Notes under the pieces: model-generated
The model's database searches: none
What the model was told of the DNA's origin: nothing
Seen by the model: the letters and a program-made list of their open reading frames with translations, nothing else
Program-made: the position numbers and the translations under genes
Assembly (NCBI GenBank): GCA_958445065.1
Contig: CAUCQW010000012.1
Span: 17,147 to 81,146 of the forward strand
From: an uncultured Collinsella sp.
Lineage (GTDB): Bacteria > Actinomycetota > Coriobacteriia > Coriobacteriales > Coriobacteriaceae
Length of the DNA stretch: 64,000 nucleotides
Direction of reading: 5' to 3'
Shown here: positions 41,838 through 49,464 of the stretch, piece after piece
Layout: every line of letters begins with the position of its first letter
How positions within the stretch are numbered: position 1 is the first letter of the stretch

Positions 41838-42401
41838 TCACGATCCCTCCTTTGAGCTTATTGTTTGCGGGACCAGACGCACGGCGCGCAGACGACACGA
41901 AGCATCGCCAGCATCCGCGGCAACCGTCACCATATCGACCCAGCCGCGCCCATCGCGCACGATGGCGCCCCATACGTTGCCCTTAATATCGAGATAGCCG
42001 CTCAGGGCGAGCTGGGCCGTTGGCACCTCGCGGTAGGCGCGTAACATATCCGCCGCTGCCTCGGTCATCGGTCGGTCCTCGGACCATGCAAGCCGGACCG
42101 CAATCGCGTTGTCCTCAGGCGAATCCGTCGCAGTGCCAGACCGCTTGTCGAGCGTCCGCAGAAAGGTTTGCGCCGTGACAGCGACATCCGAATCGTCCGC
42201 ATCTCGCATCTCATCTTTTTGAGACGCCACCGCCGAATCTGAGCCCGAATCGAAGGCGGCCCCAGGACGCTGCTGCCGCGCGGCGTTAAGCCCCCAAAGC
42301 ACCGCCGCTATCGCCACGGTCAGGCAAGCAAACACCAGCAGCACCCCGATGGGGCGCTCGCCCTCTACAGGCTGTTGATGCCCTCGCTGATAGCGTTCCA
42401 T
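41838..42401 (-). CDS. Hypothetical membrane-anchored protein in the Tad operon
   Basis: 187 residues with one N-terminal helix (IGVLLVFACLTVAIAAVLWGL) and an extracytoplasmic domain of about 145 residues (AQTFLRTLDKRSG, then RLAWSEDRPMTEAAADMLRAY). No family is recognised. The chosen ATG overlaps the end of the Flp gene by 37 bases; a GTG at the helix is possible. Its location implies a role in pilus assembly. Confidence 0.6.
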   Translation of the reverse strand: MERYQRGHQQPVEGERPIGVLLVFACLTVAIAAVLWGLNAARQQRPGAAFDSGSDSAVASQKDEMRDADDSDVAVTAQTFLRTLDKRSGTATDSPEDNAIAVRLAWSEDRPMTEAAADMLRAYREVPTAQLALSGYLDIKGNVWGAIVRDGRGWVDMVTVAADAGDASCRLRAVRLVPQTISSKEGS

Positions 42402-42598
42402 AGATCTTGGACCTTGCCTTTAAATGCAACGATGGCAATAATCGCGATCACCACAAGCACGCCCACCAAAATGGCGTACTCGGTGGTACCCTGCGCGCTC
42501 TCCTCCCGCAACAGCTCCTTGGCATGCTGGCGAGCGCGGATCGCCCGGCAAAAAGCCCAGTTCCAAGCCTTGTCAGCAACTTCGACCATCGTGTTCAT
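42365..42598 (-). CDS. Flp-type major pilin
   Basis: 77 residues: a charged leader (AIRARQHAKELLREESAQ), then GTTEYAILVGVLVVIAIIAIVAFKGKVQDLWNAISEGI. The GTTEYAILVG motif with Glu and Tyr is the Flp pilin hallmark, cleaved after the Gly by a TadV-type peptidase. The leader is longer than usual. It is the main structural subunit expected for this locus. Confidence 0.85.
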   Translation of the reverse strand: MNTMVEVADKAWNWAFCRAIRARQHAKELLREESAQGTTEYAILVGVLVVIAIIAIVAFKGKVQDLWNAISEGINSL

Positions 42599-42608
42599 GT
42601 ATTCCTCC

Positions 42609-43250
42609 CTACATCATCCCGCCTGCTCCCAGCAGCGGGCCCAATATGGACAGAAGCAACGCCGGCAAGATGAGCGTGCCGGTGGGAATCAGCAGCTTGA
42701 CGGGTGCACGCTCGATCTCGCGCTCGACCGCGGCGCGATGAGCCGCACGGATCTCGCGACTTTGAGCGGCCAGCGTCTCGGCAAGTGGGGCACCCAGGGC
42801 GAGCGCCTGCCCCACCGTGATGGCAAAGGTCTCGAGCGCTCGCACGTCCAGGTCGCGCGCGGCGGCCAACAACTCGTCCTCACGCGTGCCCACGCCCACC
42901 TGCCACGCCATGCAGGCGCGCTCAAGGCGAAGAGCCAGCACTGACCGGCGGTTGGCGCAGAAAATCTCAAGCGCCGCATCAAACGAAAGACCGGCCGAAA
43001 GACCCAAGCGCACAACATCGATCATCTCGGACACTTCGCCGAGCGACACTCGCGCCGGGCCGCCCGCTCCAACCGCGCCCTTCACTCGCGCGGTCAGAGC
43101 ATCGACCACCGAGCGACCCGCGGCAGCGACCAGCACCGCCTCGCGCTTGCAGGCCCCTGCGATCTTGCGTGCATCCGCCCGATCCAAACCCGTCGCGACA
43201 AATACACTCAGGGCGCACAGGCAAGCCGCAACTGCAACCGGGGCGCTCAT
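42609..43250 (-). CDS. tadC: TadC-like inner-membrane assembly protein
   Basis: About 213 residues with a type II secretion F-domain. An N-terminal helix (VAVAACLCALSVFVATGL), the conserved cytoplasmic region (EVSEMIDVVRLGLSAGLSFDAALE) and a C-terminal helix pair ending GTLILPALLLSILGPLLGAG are seen. The start is ATG 43250, four bases overlapping tadB (ATGA). It works with TadB and the ATPase TadA in pilus extrusion. Confidence 0.85.
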   Translation of the reverse strand: MSAPVAVAACLCALSVFVATGLDRADARKIAGACKREAVLVAAAGRSVVDALTARVKGAVGAGGPARVSLGEVSEMIDVVRLGLSAGLSFDAALEIFCANRRSVLALRLERACMAWQVGVGTREDELLAAARDLDVRALETFAITVGQALALGAPLAETLAAQSREIRAAHRAAVEREIERAPVKLLIPTGTLILPALLLSILGPLLGAGGMM

Positions 43251-44173
43251 AGCTCCACCCGCATAATGCGCCGGATAACCACCAGGGCAACGGCGTTGAG
43301 GGCAAGACCCAGCACCACAGCGCCCGCGCCGGCAGGCGTCGCAAGACCGCGACGAAAATCTGCCGAAAGCAGCGCCAACACCGCGCACATGCCCGCCGGC
43401 ATCGCCGCGACCATATGCGCAGACATGCGAGCCTGCGACGTCTTAACATCCAGGCGGCGCTTGAGCTCAATGCGCTCCCCCACCATGCTCGACGCCTCGG
43501 ACAGTAAGTCGGCAAGCGGAGCGCCGGTGCGCTGAGACACCTTAAGCGCCAAGGTCACAAGCGAAAGACCGGGGGCGTCGATACGCACGAGCAAGTCATC
43601 GAGCGCGTCGGTCGCCGAGATGCCGCAATCGATCGCCGCCGCCACCCGCAAAAACTCGGTATGCACTGGCTCTTGCGCATGAGCGCCCACAAAGCGCATG
43701 CCCTGGGCCAGCGAATGTCCCGAGGCAAGCGACATGGAAAGTGCGGTAAACGCCTCGGGCATTGCCTCTTCTGCATCGTGTTGCTCGCGCCGGCTCTCAA
43801 AGCCATCCCGAGCGGCACCAACGGCAAACGGAGCAACAAGTCCCAAGGCAAATCCGAGGGGCGATAACGACACCATCGTTAGTAAAACGCAGCAGACACC
43901 GCTCGATAGCAGCAGAAACGCCAAACGTCCCGAAGCATCTTCGATCACGAGGCCAAGGCGATGCGCCGGAGCCAGCGATGCCCACGAACGGGCGATCTTT
44001 TTCAGCAGATCGTTTTCCACCAGCTCACGCGGCAGCTTCTCTGCCACCGTCTCGAGCGCCTGACGTGCCAGCTCCGCCGGCGGTACCTGCGGCACACGAG
44101 GTTCCGCCCCGCACGCCGTCGCGACAGAAAGCCCTGCCAAGCCCCCTACGACGAGGGGCACAGTGATCTCCAT
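43247..44173 (-). CDS. tadB: TadB-like inner-membrane assembly protein
   Basis: 308 residues with a T2SS F-domain. Membrane helices lie at LAFLLLSSGVCCVLLTMVSL and GFALGLVAPFAVGA and at the C-terminus (GAGAVVLGLALNAVALVVI). The cytoplasmic segment EEAMPEAFTALSMSLASGHSLAQGM is family-typical. It overlaps tadA by 28 bases and tadC by four. Confidence 0.87.
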   Translation of the reverse strand: MEITVPLVVGGLAGLSVATACGAEPRVPQVPPAELARQALETVAEKLPRELVENDLLKKIARSWASLAPAHRLGLVIEDASGRLAFLLLSSGVCCVLLTMVSLSPLGFALGLVAPFAVGAARDGFESRREQHDAEEAMPEAFTALSMSLASGHSLAQGMRFVGAHAQEPVHTEFLRVAAAIDCGISATDALDDLLVRIDAPGLSLVTLALKVSQRTGAPLADLLSEASSMVGERIELKRRLDVKTSQARMSAHMVAAMPAGMCAVLALLSADFRRGLATPAGAGAVVLGLALNAVALVVIRRIMRVEL

Positions 44174-45474
44174 TCGTCCACCTCCTCTTGTGTGAGCGTC
44201 CCCGACCGCAGGCCTTCTGCGATAAACGGCGGCTCGCGGTCAAGCGTCCAGGTGCGCTCGGCGGCATCGAACGTCACATAGCGCTCGAGCTCTACGCCGC
44301 CCGATGCGGCGCGTCGCACCCCCGAATACGAGGAGACGAAGCGCCTGCCATCGGCGTGTCGCTCGGACATCACGATACCGTCGAGTGCCATGGCAATCTG
44401 CTCCTCGATGAGCTCGCTCGGCAGATCGATGCCATAACGTGCAAGCAACGTCAGACGCACCACGGTCTCCTGTTCTGAACCCGCATGAAGCGTGGTGAGC
44501 GACCCGTCGTGGCCCGTGTTCATGGCCTGCAACATGTCGCAGCACTCGGCACCGCGCACCTCGCCCACCACGATGCGGTCGGGGCGCATGCGCAGGGCAT
44601 TAGTCACCAGGTCGCGGATCGTCACCGCGCCCTCGCCTTCAATTGAAGCCTCGCGCGCCTCTAGGCGCACCACGTGCGGATGATGCGCAAACTTGAGCTC
44701 GGCAGAGTCCTCGATCGTCACGATGCGCTCGCCGGTGGAAATCTCACATGACAACGCGTTGAGCAGGGTGGTCTTACCAGATCCCGTGCCTCCCGCAACC
44801 GCCAGGTCCTGTCGCAGCGACACCGCACACGACAGCAGCTGCGCATACCAAAGCGGCAGCGATCCCAACCCCACGAGCTCGTCCAGCGAGCAGATACGGT
44901 CCGAGAACTTTCGGATGGTGAGAATCGGTCCGTCAATCGCCACAGGCGGAATCACCGCGTTGACGCGATAGCCCGTTTTGAGGCGGGCGTTGACGATGGG
45001 GCTGCGCTCGTCGATACGGCGGCCAAGTGGCGAGATAATGCGGTCGATAAGCACACGGATCTGCTCATCATCCTCAAACGCATGCTCGATGGGGTACAAG
45101 ACGCCGCCGCGTTCAAAGAAAGCCGAGCGGCAGCCGTTGATCATGATCTCGGTAACGGTGTCGTCCTCGATGAGCGGCTGCAACGGCCCCAAGCCCACCA
45201 CGTCATCCAAAATCTCGTCGATGATGGTCTCGCGCTCGGGCGTCGCGAGATCGGTCGGCTCCTCAACATTGAGCGCCGCCTCCACCGCAGGACGCAATTC
45301 CGAGCGGGCAAGTGCCGGGTCGATATAGGCGCTGATACGCGCCACTTCGTCGTAACCCATGCGGTCCATCACGGCGCGCTTGGTGCGTCGTTTCACGGCG
45401 CGGCGACGCCCCACATCTACAGGCGCTGCCGCCGCTGCAGCGCCGGCAGCCTTAATCCTCGTTTGCAGGCTCAT
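44146..45474 (-). CDS. tadA: TadA/CpaF-type pilus ATPase
   Basis: Cytoplasmic secretion ATPase, 442 residues, powering pilin assembly. Walker A is [16 protein letters not shown], the Asp box is [10 protein letters not shown], Walker B-like is [11 protein letters not shown], and the His box is [12 protein letters not shown]. The upstream CpaF region has [17 protein letters not shown] and [10 protein letters not shown]. It is four bases overlapping tadZ and is in the middle of the operon. Confidence 0.94.
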   Translation of the reverse strand: MSLQTRIKAAGAAAAAAPVDVGRRRAVKRRTKRAVMDRMGYDEVARISAYIDPALARSELRPAVEAALNVEEPTDLATPERETIIDEILDDVVGLGPLQPLIEDDTVTEIMINGCRSAFFERGGVLYPIEHAFEDDEQIRVLIDRIISPLGRRIDERSPIVNARLKTGYRVNAVIPPVAIDGPILTIRKFSDRICSLDELVGLGSLPLWYAQLLSCAVSLRQDLAVAGGTGSGKTTLLNALSCEISTGERIVTIEDSAELKFAHHPHVVRLEAREASIEGEGAVTIRDLVTNALRMRPDRIVVGEVRGAECCDMLQAMNTGHDGSLTTLHAGSEQETVVRLTLLARYGIDLPSELIEEQIAMALDGIVMSERHADGRRFVSSYSGVRRAASGGVELERYVTFDAAERTWTLDREPPFIAEGLRSGTLTQEEVDEWRSLCPSS

Positions 45475-47123
45475 CGCTGATCACCCTCGCGCAACCAGGG
45501 AAGGCGGATACGCGGGCGTTCGGTACGCGTTGCACAGTCGGCGACCATATCGCCCCAAGGGCCGACGGCGCACCCCAGTTCCACGAGCATCTCGCGCGTG
45601 GCCTCGCGCATGCTAGTCGCAAAAGCACTGGTCTGCCCCACCGCCTCGTCAGCGCGCCCAAACGCCATGAGCGCGGCGAGATCCTGCCCGCCATCGGCGA
45701 TACGAATCTTGGAGCTCAACGCACAGGCAATCTCAAAGCGCATGGCGACGTCCTCGTCTGCCCCGCGCGCACCGAACCGGTTGAACACGGCGCTCATGCG
45801 CGTGCGCGGCACACCTACTCGACCTGCCAGTTCAATGACGCGCGATGCCGATGCCGCGGACGACACCGCCGCATCGCCAACGACCAGGCAACGGTCGCTC
45901 GCCGCCACCGCAGCCGCCACGGCGTCGCCCCAAAAGACCGAGGTATCGATAAAGACCACGTCGGATTCGCGACGCAGAACATCAAGCAGTAGCTCCACCG
46001 GACGTGCCATGAGCTCGGCTTGCTCGGGCGCCGCGACGGGACCCCAGAGCGTAACGCCCGGCGCCACGCGCATCGAAGCGGCTACGATATCCGGCTCGGT
46101 GAGCATGCCCGCCGCCGACGGCTCGATAAGTGCCGCCATATCGCGCGGAGCATCGACGCCTAACAAGTCGTAAAGGTTTCCAAACATCAGGTCCAGGTCG
46201 AGCACGGCGGCACGCAAGCCCAACAGCGACGATGTGTGTGCCATGGTGGCAACGATCGTCGACTTGCCGCAACCGCCCGAACCCGAAATAGCGCAGATGA
46301 CTGGAGCTCGATGCGGCGGAGCGGTAGCGTCTGCCGGCGGCATCGGAGGCGGCGGGGCGGGCGTCGGTGACAGCGTCCCCGTCTCCCCCGCCGCAACCAC
46401 GTGCTGCGTCCAAGCCGGCATGGCTGCTTGTTCGGTCTGCGAGGCAGGCTCGTTCTGCGCAATCTGCTCATGCTGCATCAGCGACAACTCGCCGCACCCG
46501 GCAAGGCCCTCAACTTCGTCGAGTTCATCCGCCAGATTCACGCCGTGCACGTATCCCATATCTACTGCCGGGGAGTCGCCAGCATGCTGCGCCGGCCCTC
46601 CAGCGTCATCGTATACAAGGGGGTTCCGGGGGCGCCGACCATGCTCGGCTTCCGCTTTTCCATAATCATCAACACGCGGGCCTCTTGTAGCGCGAGGCGC
46701 CCCGGGTTCCCTATCAACAAAAGCATCGGGCTCAATCGTCATGCGCCGATCGGAATCAACCGCTCCCTCGCCCGCGCGCCCGTTGCCGCATATACTGTGT
46801 GCAGCGATGACCTCGGTCGCCCCCGCGCGAAACAGCCCCTCGATATCCGACGGATCGAGCGCTTCTATCAACACGACCACGCGACTCACGCGGCCTTCGG
46901 CCGTCAGGCGCGCAACAGTCTTGCGCACATCTTCGGTATCAAACAGAGACGCCGCGATGATGGCAGCCCCGCGGCGCGACGGAAACGCCCGCGCCATGGA
47001 AACCAGCCCGTCCAGGTCACCCACGCGAAGCACCTGTGCACCCGCATCACGGCCCTCGACTTCCCGCTGCAACAGCCCGTAATCGCCGCACGCGCAGCAC
47101 GCAAGCCAGATCGCCTTCATCAC
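45471..47123 (-). CDS. tadZ: TadZ/CpaE-type ATPase (localisation protein)
   Basis: 550 residues. The N-terminal 110 residues form an atypical receiver-like domain. A disordered Pro- and acid-rich linker of about 160 residues (PTPAPPPPMPPADA) precedes the ParA/MinD-like ATPase: SGSGGCGKSTIVATMAHTSSLLG (P-loop), VLDLDLMFGNLYDLL and VFIDTSVFWGD. TadZ proteins mark the polar or membrane site for pilus assembly. The linker is long compared with typical CpaE. The gene overlaps its neighbours on both sides by four bases. Confidence 0.87.
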   Translation of the reverse strand: MMKAIWLACCACGDYGLLQREVEGRDAGAQVLRVGDLDGLVSMARAFPSRRGAAIIAASLFDTEDVRKTVARLTAEGRVSRVVVLIEALDPSDIEGLFRAGATEVIAAHSICGNGRAGEGAVDSDRRMTIEPDAFVDREPGAPRATRGPRVDDYGKAEAEHGRRPRNPLVYDDAGGPAQHAGDSPAVDMGYVHGVNLADELDEVEGLAGCGELSLMQHEQIAQNEPASQTEQAAMPAWTQHVVAAGETGTLSPTPAPPPPMPPADATAPPHRAPVICAISGSGGCGKSTIVATMAHTSSLLGLRAAVLDLDLMFGNLYDLLGVDAPRDMAALIEPSAAGMLTEPDIVAASMRVAPGVTLWGPVAAPEQAELMARPVELLLDVLRRESDVVFIDTSVFWGDAVAAAVAASDRCLVVGDAAVSSAASASRVIELAGRVGVPRTRMSAVFNRFGARGADEDVAMRFEIACALSSKIRIADGGQDLAALMAFGRADEAVGQTSAFATSMREATREMLVELGCAVGPWGDMVADCATRTERPRIRLPWLREGDQR

Positions 47124-47779
47124 TCGTCGCCTCCGCTCTTTTTGCCGCGCGCCGTGGCGGGAATCGTCAAGCTGACCGTTCCCTTGCCCGAGGCTCCCAG
47201 CAGTTCCTTGACGTCTTCGGGGTCAGCCGCCAGCGTCACCCATTCGATCTTGCCCTCGCGCGTGGCACCGGAATCCTCACTGGTATCGATCACGTACGCG
47301 CCGCACAGCCGATCGGTCACGCTGTCTTTTTGCACATACACATCCACGTAGCTGCCCACGCCCGTAGCACCGCCGACCGAGTGCTCGGCATCGACCGCCA
47401 CCGAAACGGCGACCTTGCCCTTAGGCACCTCGAGCTTGCGGCTCTCGGCCTTGGTGTAGACATTGCAGATCACGGCGTTTTTGGGAATACGCGAAGTCGT
47501 CACGTCGCCGCGCACCTGGCGCAGCTCGGTCGCCGCGTCACGCGGCAGCAGGCTCGTCAGCCATTCCTGGGTTATGACATTGGTCTCATCGAGGGTCTCG
47601 CCCACATCGATATCGCGCGCCGCGACGCATACCTCGACGTGATCGCCACCGTACTTGGCCAAGGTCTCAGCCTGGACCTGTTCGGCTTGCGAGCGGATCG
47701 ACGAGCCGTAAACCATGCAGAGCAGAGCAGCGAGCACGCCCGCGACCAGACTGATGGCGATGCGCTTGCTCTTGTTCAC
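47120..47779 (-). CDS. cpaB: CpaB/RcpC-like pilus assembly protein
   Basis: About 219 residues from the GTG at 47779, which has AGGAG five bases upstream; a more distal ATG contains that site. An N-terminal helix (RIAISLVAGVLAALLCMVYG) is followed by a SAF domain (VEVCVAARDIDVGETLDETNVITQEWL) and an RcpC/CpaB domain (VPKGKVAVSVAVDAEHSVGG, then YVDVYVQKD). First gene of the Tad operon; in secretin-free Gram-positive systems it probably acts at the outer face of the membrane. Confidence 0.82.
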   Translation of the reverse strand: MNKSKRIAISLVAGVLAALLCMVYGSSIRSQAEQVQAETLAKYGGDHVEVCVAARDIDVGETLDETNVITQEWLTSLLPRDAATELRQVRGDVTTSRIPKNAVICNVYTKAESRKLEVPKGKVAVSVAVDAEHSVGGATGVGSYVDVYVQKDSVTDRLCGAYVIDTSEDSGATREGKIEWVTLAADPEDVKELLGASGKGTVSLTIPATARGKKSGGDE

Positions 47780-47889
47780 GGCCGCTCCTCTCATGGCAGT
47801 GCCGGGCGAATGCCCGTACCACCATTGTCTGAGCGGTCAGAGTGCAAAGCGGCGCAATCGCAATCTTGGTTTTCGATGTCAAACCAATC

Positions 47890-47943
47890 GCTGACCAAAA
47901 GCTGACCAGCCCGTCAAGCTCGTGGCAAGGTTTTGGTCAGCAC
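47890..47943. promoter_or_regulatory. Inverted repeat upstream of the Tad operon
   Basis: GCTGACCAAAA at 47890-47900 is repeated inverted as TTTTGGTCAGC at 47933-47943, with an extra GCTGACC next to the left arm. The pair lies 110-165 bases upstream of cpaB, in the only substantial gap before the operon. It could be an operator or a hairpin in the leader. No clear -35/-10 pair was found. Confidence 0.4.
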
Positions 47944-47981
47944 GTCAGCAAACTGCATGTTTCGAGGCTTTTCCGCAGCAA

Positions 47982-48018
47982 AAAAGCCGTCTCCCGAACA
48001 GTTGGGAGACGGCTGTCA
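47982..48018 (-). terminator. rsgA terminator
   Basis: On the minus strand AGCCGTCTCCC and GGGAGACGGCT arms with a nine-base loop are followed by six T, 14 bases after the rsgA stop. Confidence 0.9.
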
Positions 48019-48031
48019 TAGGAAAAATCAA

Positions 48032-49216
48032 TTACAGATGGACATCGGGATCGAGCATTTGAGCGCTCACGCGCATGGATGACGCCAGGTTTTGGAACGT
48101 TTCCAGACGCAGGCTATCGATCTGCCCGGCGTCCTCGGCCTCGCGAACGGCGCAGCCCGGCTCATGGACATGCGTGCAATCGCCAAACCGGCACGCGCGC
48201 GATGCCTCGACAATCTCGGGGAAAGCGCGCGCCAGACCCCGCTCGTGACCCACGAGCGGCAGGCTGCGCAGGCCCGGGGCATCGGCGATCACGCCGGCGT
48301 CGCCCGGCAGTGCCACCATCACGCGCGCGACGGTAGTGTGACGGCCCTGATCGTCGCGTTCGCGCACACCGCCGGTCGCCAACGTATCGTGGCCCAGCAG
48401 CGCATTGAGCAGCGTCGACTTGCCGGCACCCGACTCGCCCAGAATCATGGCGCAGCTCCCGGCGGGCACGCAGGCACGGACCTCGTCCAGGCCGCGGCCC
48501 TCGGCAGAGGACGTCACGATCACGCGCACGTCCGGACCCACCAGGCGGCGCGCGCGGTCCAGATCGCGCTCGAGTTCCTCGGCATCGCAGCGGTCAGCTT
48601 TGGTGAGTACCACCACCGGTTCGGCATCGCAGTCGAGCGCCAACACCAGCGAGCGCGCCACGCGGTCGAGCAGCACCTCGCCGGCACCGAGCGCCTGCAC
48701 GATTAGCACGCTATCCACGTTGGAGCAGAGCACCTGACGCTCCCCGCGGGCACGGCCGCGCCAACGCTCAAAGCTCGTACGGCGCGGCAGTACGCATTCA
48801 ATCACGCCCATATCGTGCCCGGGAGCGCGGCGCACCGCCACACGATCGCCCACGGCAGGCAGCAGGACCTCGTCCCCACCGCGCGACTTGGCAAATCCCA
48901 CGGCATGCTCGGCGCGGAAGGTATCGTCGGCAGTCGCCACCAGCGGAAACCCACGATCCAAGCGCACCACGGCGCCAAGCTGCATCTGCTCGGGCTCCTC
49001 GGCATGTGCGCAGAAATCATCAAAGGCAGCCTGCTGGGCTTCATCGACCGGCAGGTCATCAAACGCCGGAACGTCCTGCAGCGCGTCGAGTCCCGGCACG
49101 CTTGCCAGCAGCTCCTCGGCAGACGCGGGGGCCTCGGTCGCAAGCTTCCGACGACGATCGCGCTTAGCCCGCGCCCCCGTCGTCTTTTTCTTCGCCTTAG
49201 CCTTCGCCTTGCCCAC
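48032..49216 (-). CDS. rsgA: Small ribosomal subunit biogenesis GTPase RsgA
   Basis: About 394 residues. It has the circularly permuted GTPase order: G4 VVLTKADRCD, G5 VTSSAEGRGLDEV, G1 GESGAGKSTLLNALL, G3 DAPGLRSL. An OB fold lies at the N-terminus and the zinc-binding segment near the end reads CRFGDCTHVHEPGCAV. The protein helps mature the 30S subunit. An N-terminal Lys- and Arg-rich extension is present. The start is GTG 49216 (GKAKAKAKKK), behind GGGAGG. Confidence 0.95.
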   Translation of the reverse strand: MGKAKAKAKKKTTGARAKRDRRRKLATEAPASAEELLASVPGLDALQDVPAFDDLPVDEAQQAAFDDFCAHAEEPEQMQLGAVVRLDRGFPLVATADDTFRAEHAVGFAKSRGGDEVLLPAVGDRVAVRRAPGHDMGVIECVLPRRTSFERWRGRARGERQVLCSNVDSVLIVQALGAGEVLLDRVARSLVLALDCDAEPVVVLTKADRCDAEELERDLDRARRLVGPDVRVIVTSSAEGRGLDEVRACVPAGSCAMILGESGAGKSTLLNALLGHDTLATGGVRERDDQGRHTTVARVMVALPGDAGVIADAPGLRSLPLVGHERGLARAFPEIVEASRACRFGDCTHVHEPGCAVREAEDAGQIDSLRLETFQNLASSMRVSAQMLDPDVHL

Positions 49217-49263
49217 AAGCGCCTCCCAGCACCATAAATCACAACTGAGCAGGTATTTTAAAT

Positions 49264-49298
49264 CAAAAAGAGCTGGTCGGGCAAAGCCCGACCAGCTC
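49264..49298 (-). terminator. Perfect-hairpin terminator upstream of rsgA
   Basis: GAGCTGGTCGGGC and its exact complement around TTT, followed by TTTTTG on the minus strand. It lies between the Ca2+-ATPase gene and rsgA and separates the two units. Confidence 0.9.
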
Positions 49299-49358
49299 AC
49301 ATACTTTCCTTCAGCCCTTTACCATCCGCACGGGAGAAAAGCCAGCAAGGATACCGCA

Positions 49359-49453
49359 GGGCCCGCCCGCCGGGAGGGGTTTCCTAAGGGCACATCCCGC
49401 AGCCGCAAAGCGGCGAGGACGTGCCCGTGGAAACCCCGCAGGCGGGCGGGCCC
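49359..49453. repeat. Long nested hairpin after the Ca2+-ATPase gene
   Basis: Arms of about 33-35 bases (49359-49393 and 49421-49453, GGGCCCGCCCGCC ... GGCGGGCGGGCCC with GGGGTTTCC/GGAAACCCC within) enclose a smaller GCAGCCGC-aaa-GCGGCG hairpin. It lies only 12 bases from the ATPase stop, so it may protect or end that transcript. Confidence 0.65.
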
Positions 49454-49464
49454 GGACGAGAGCG

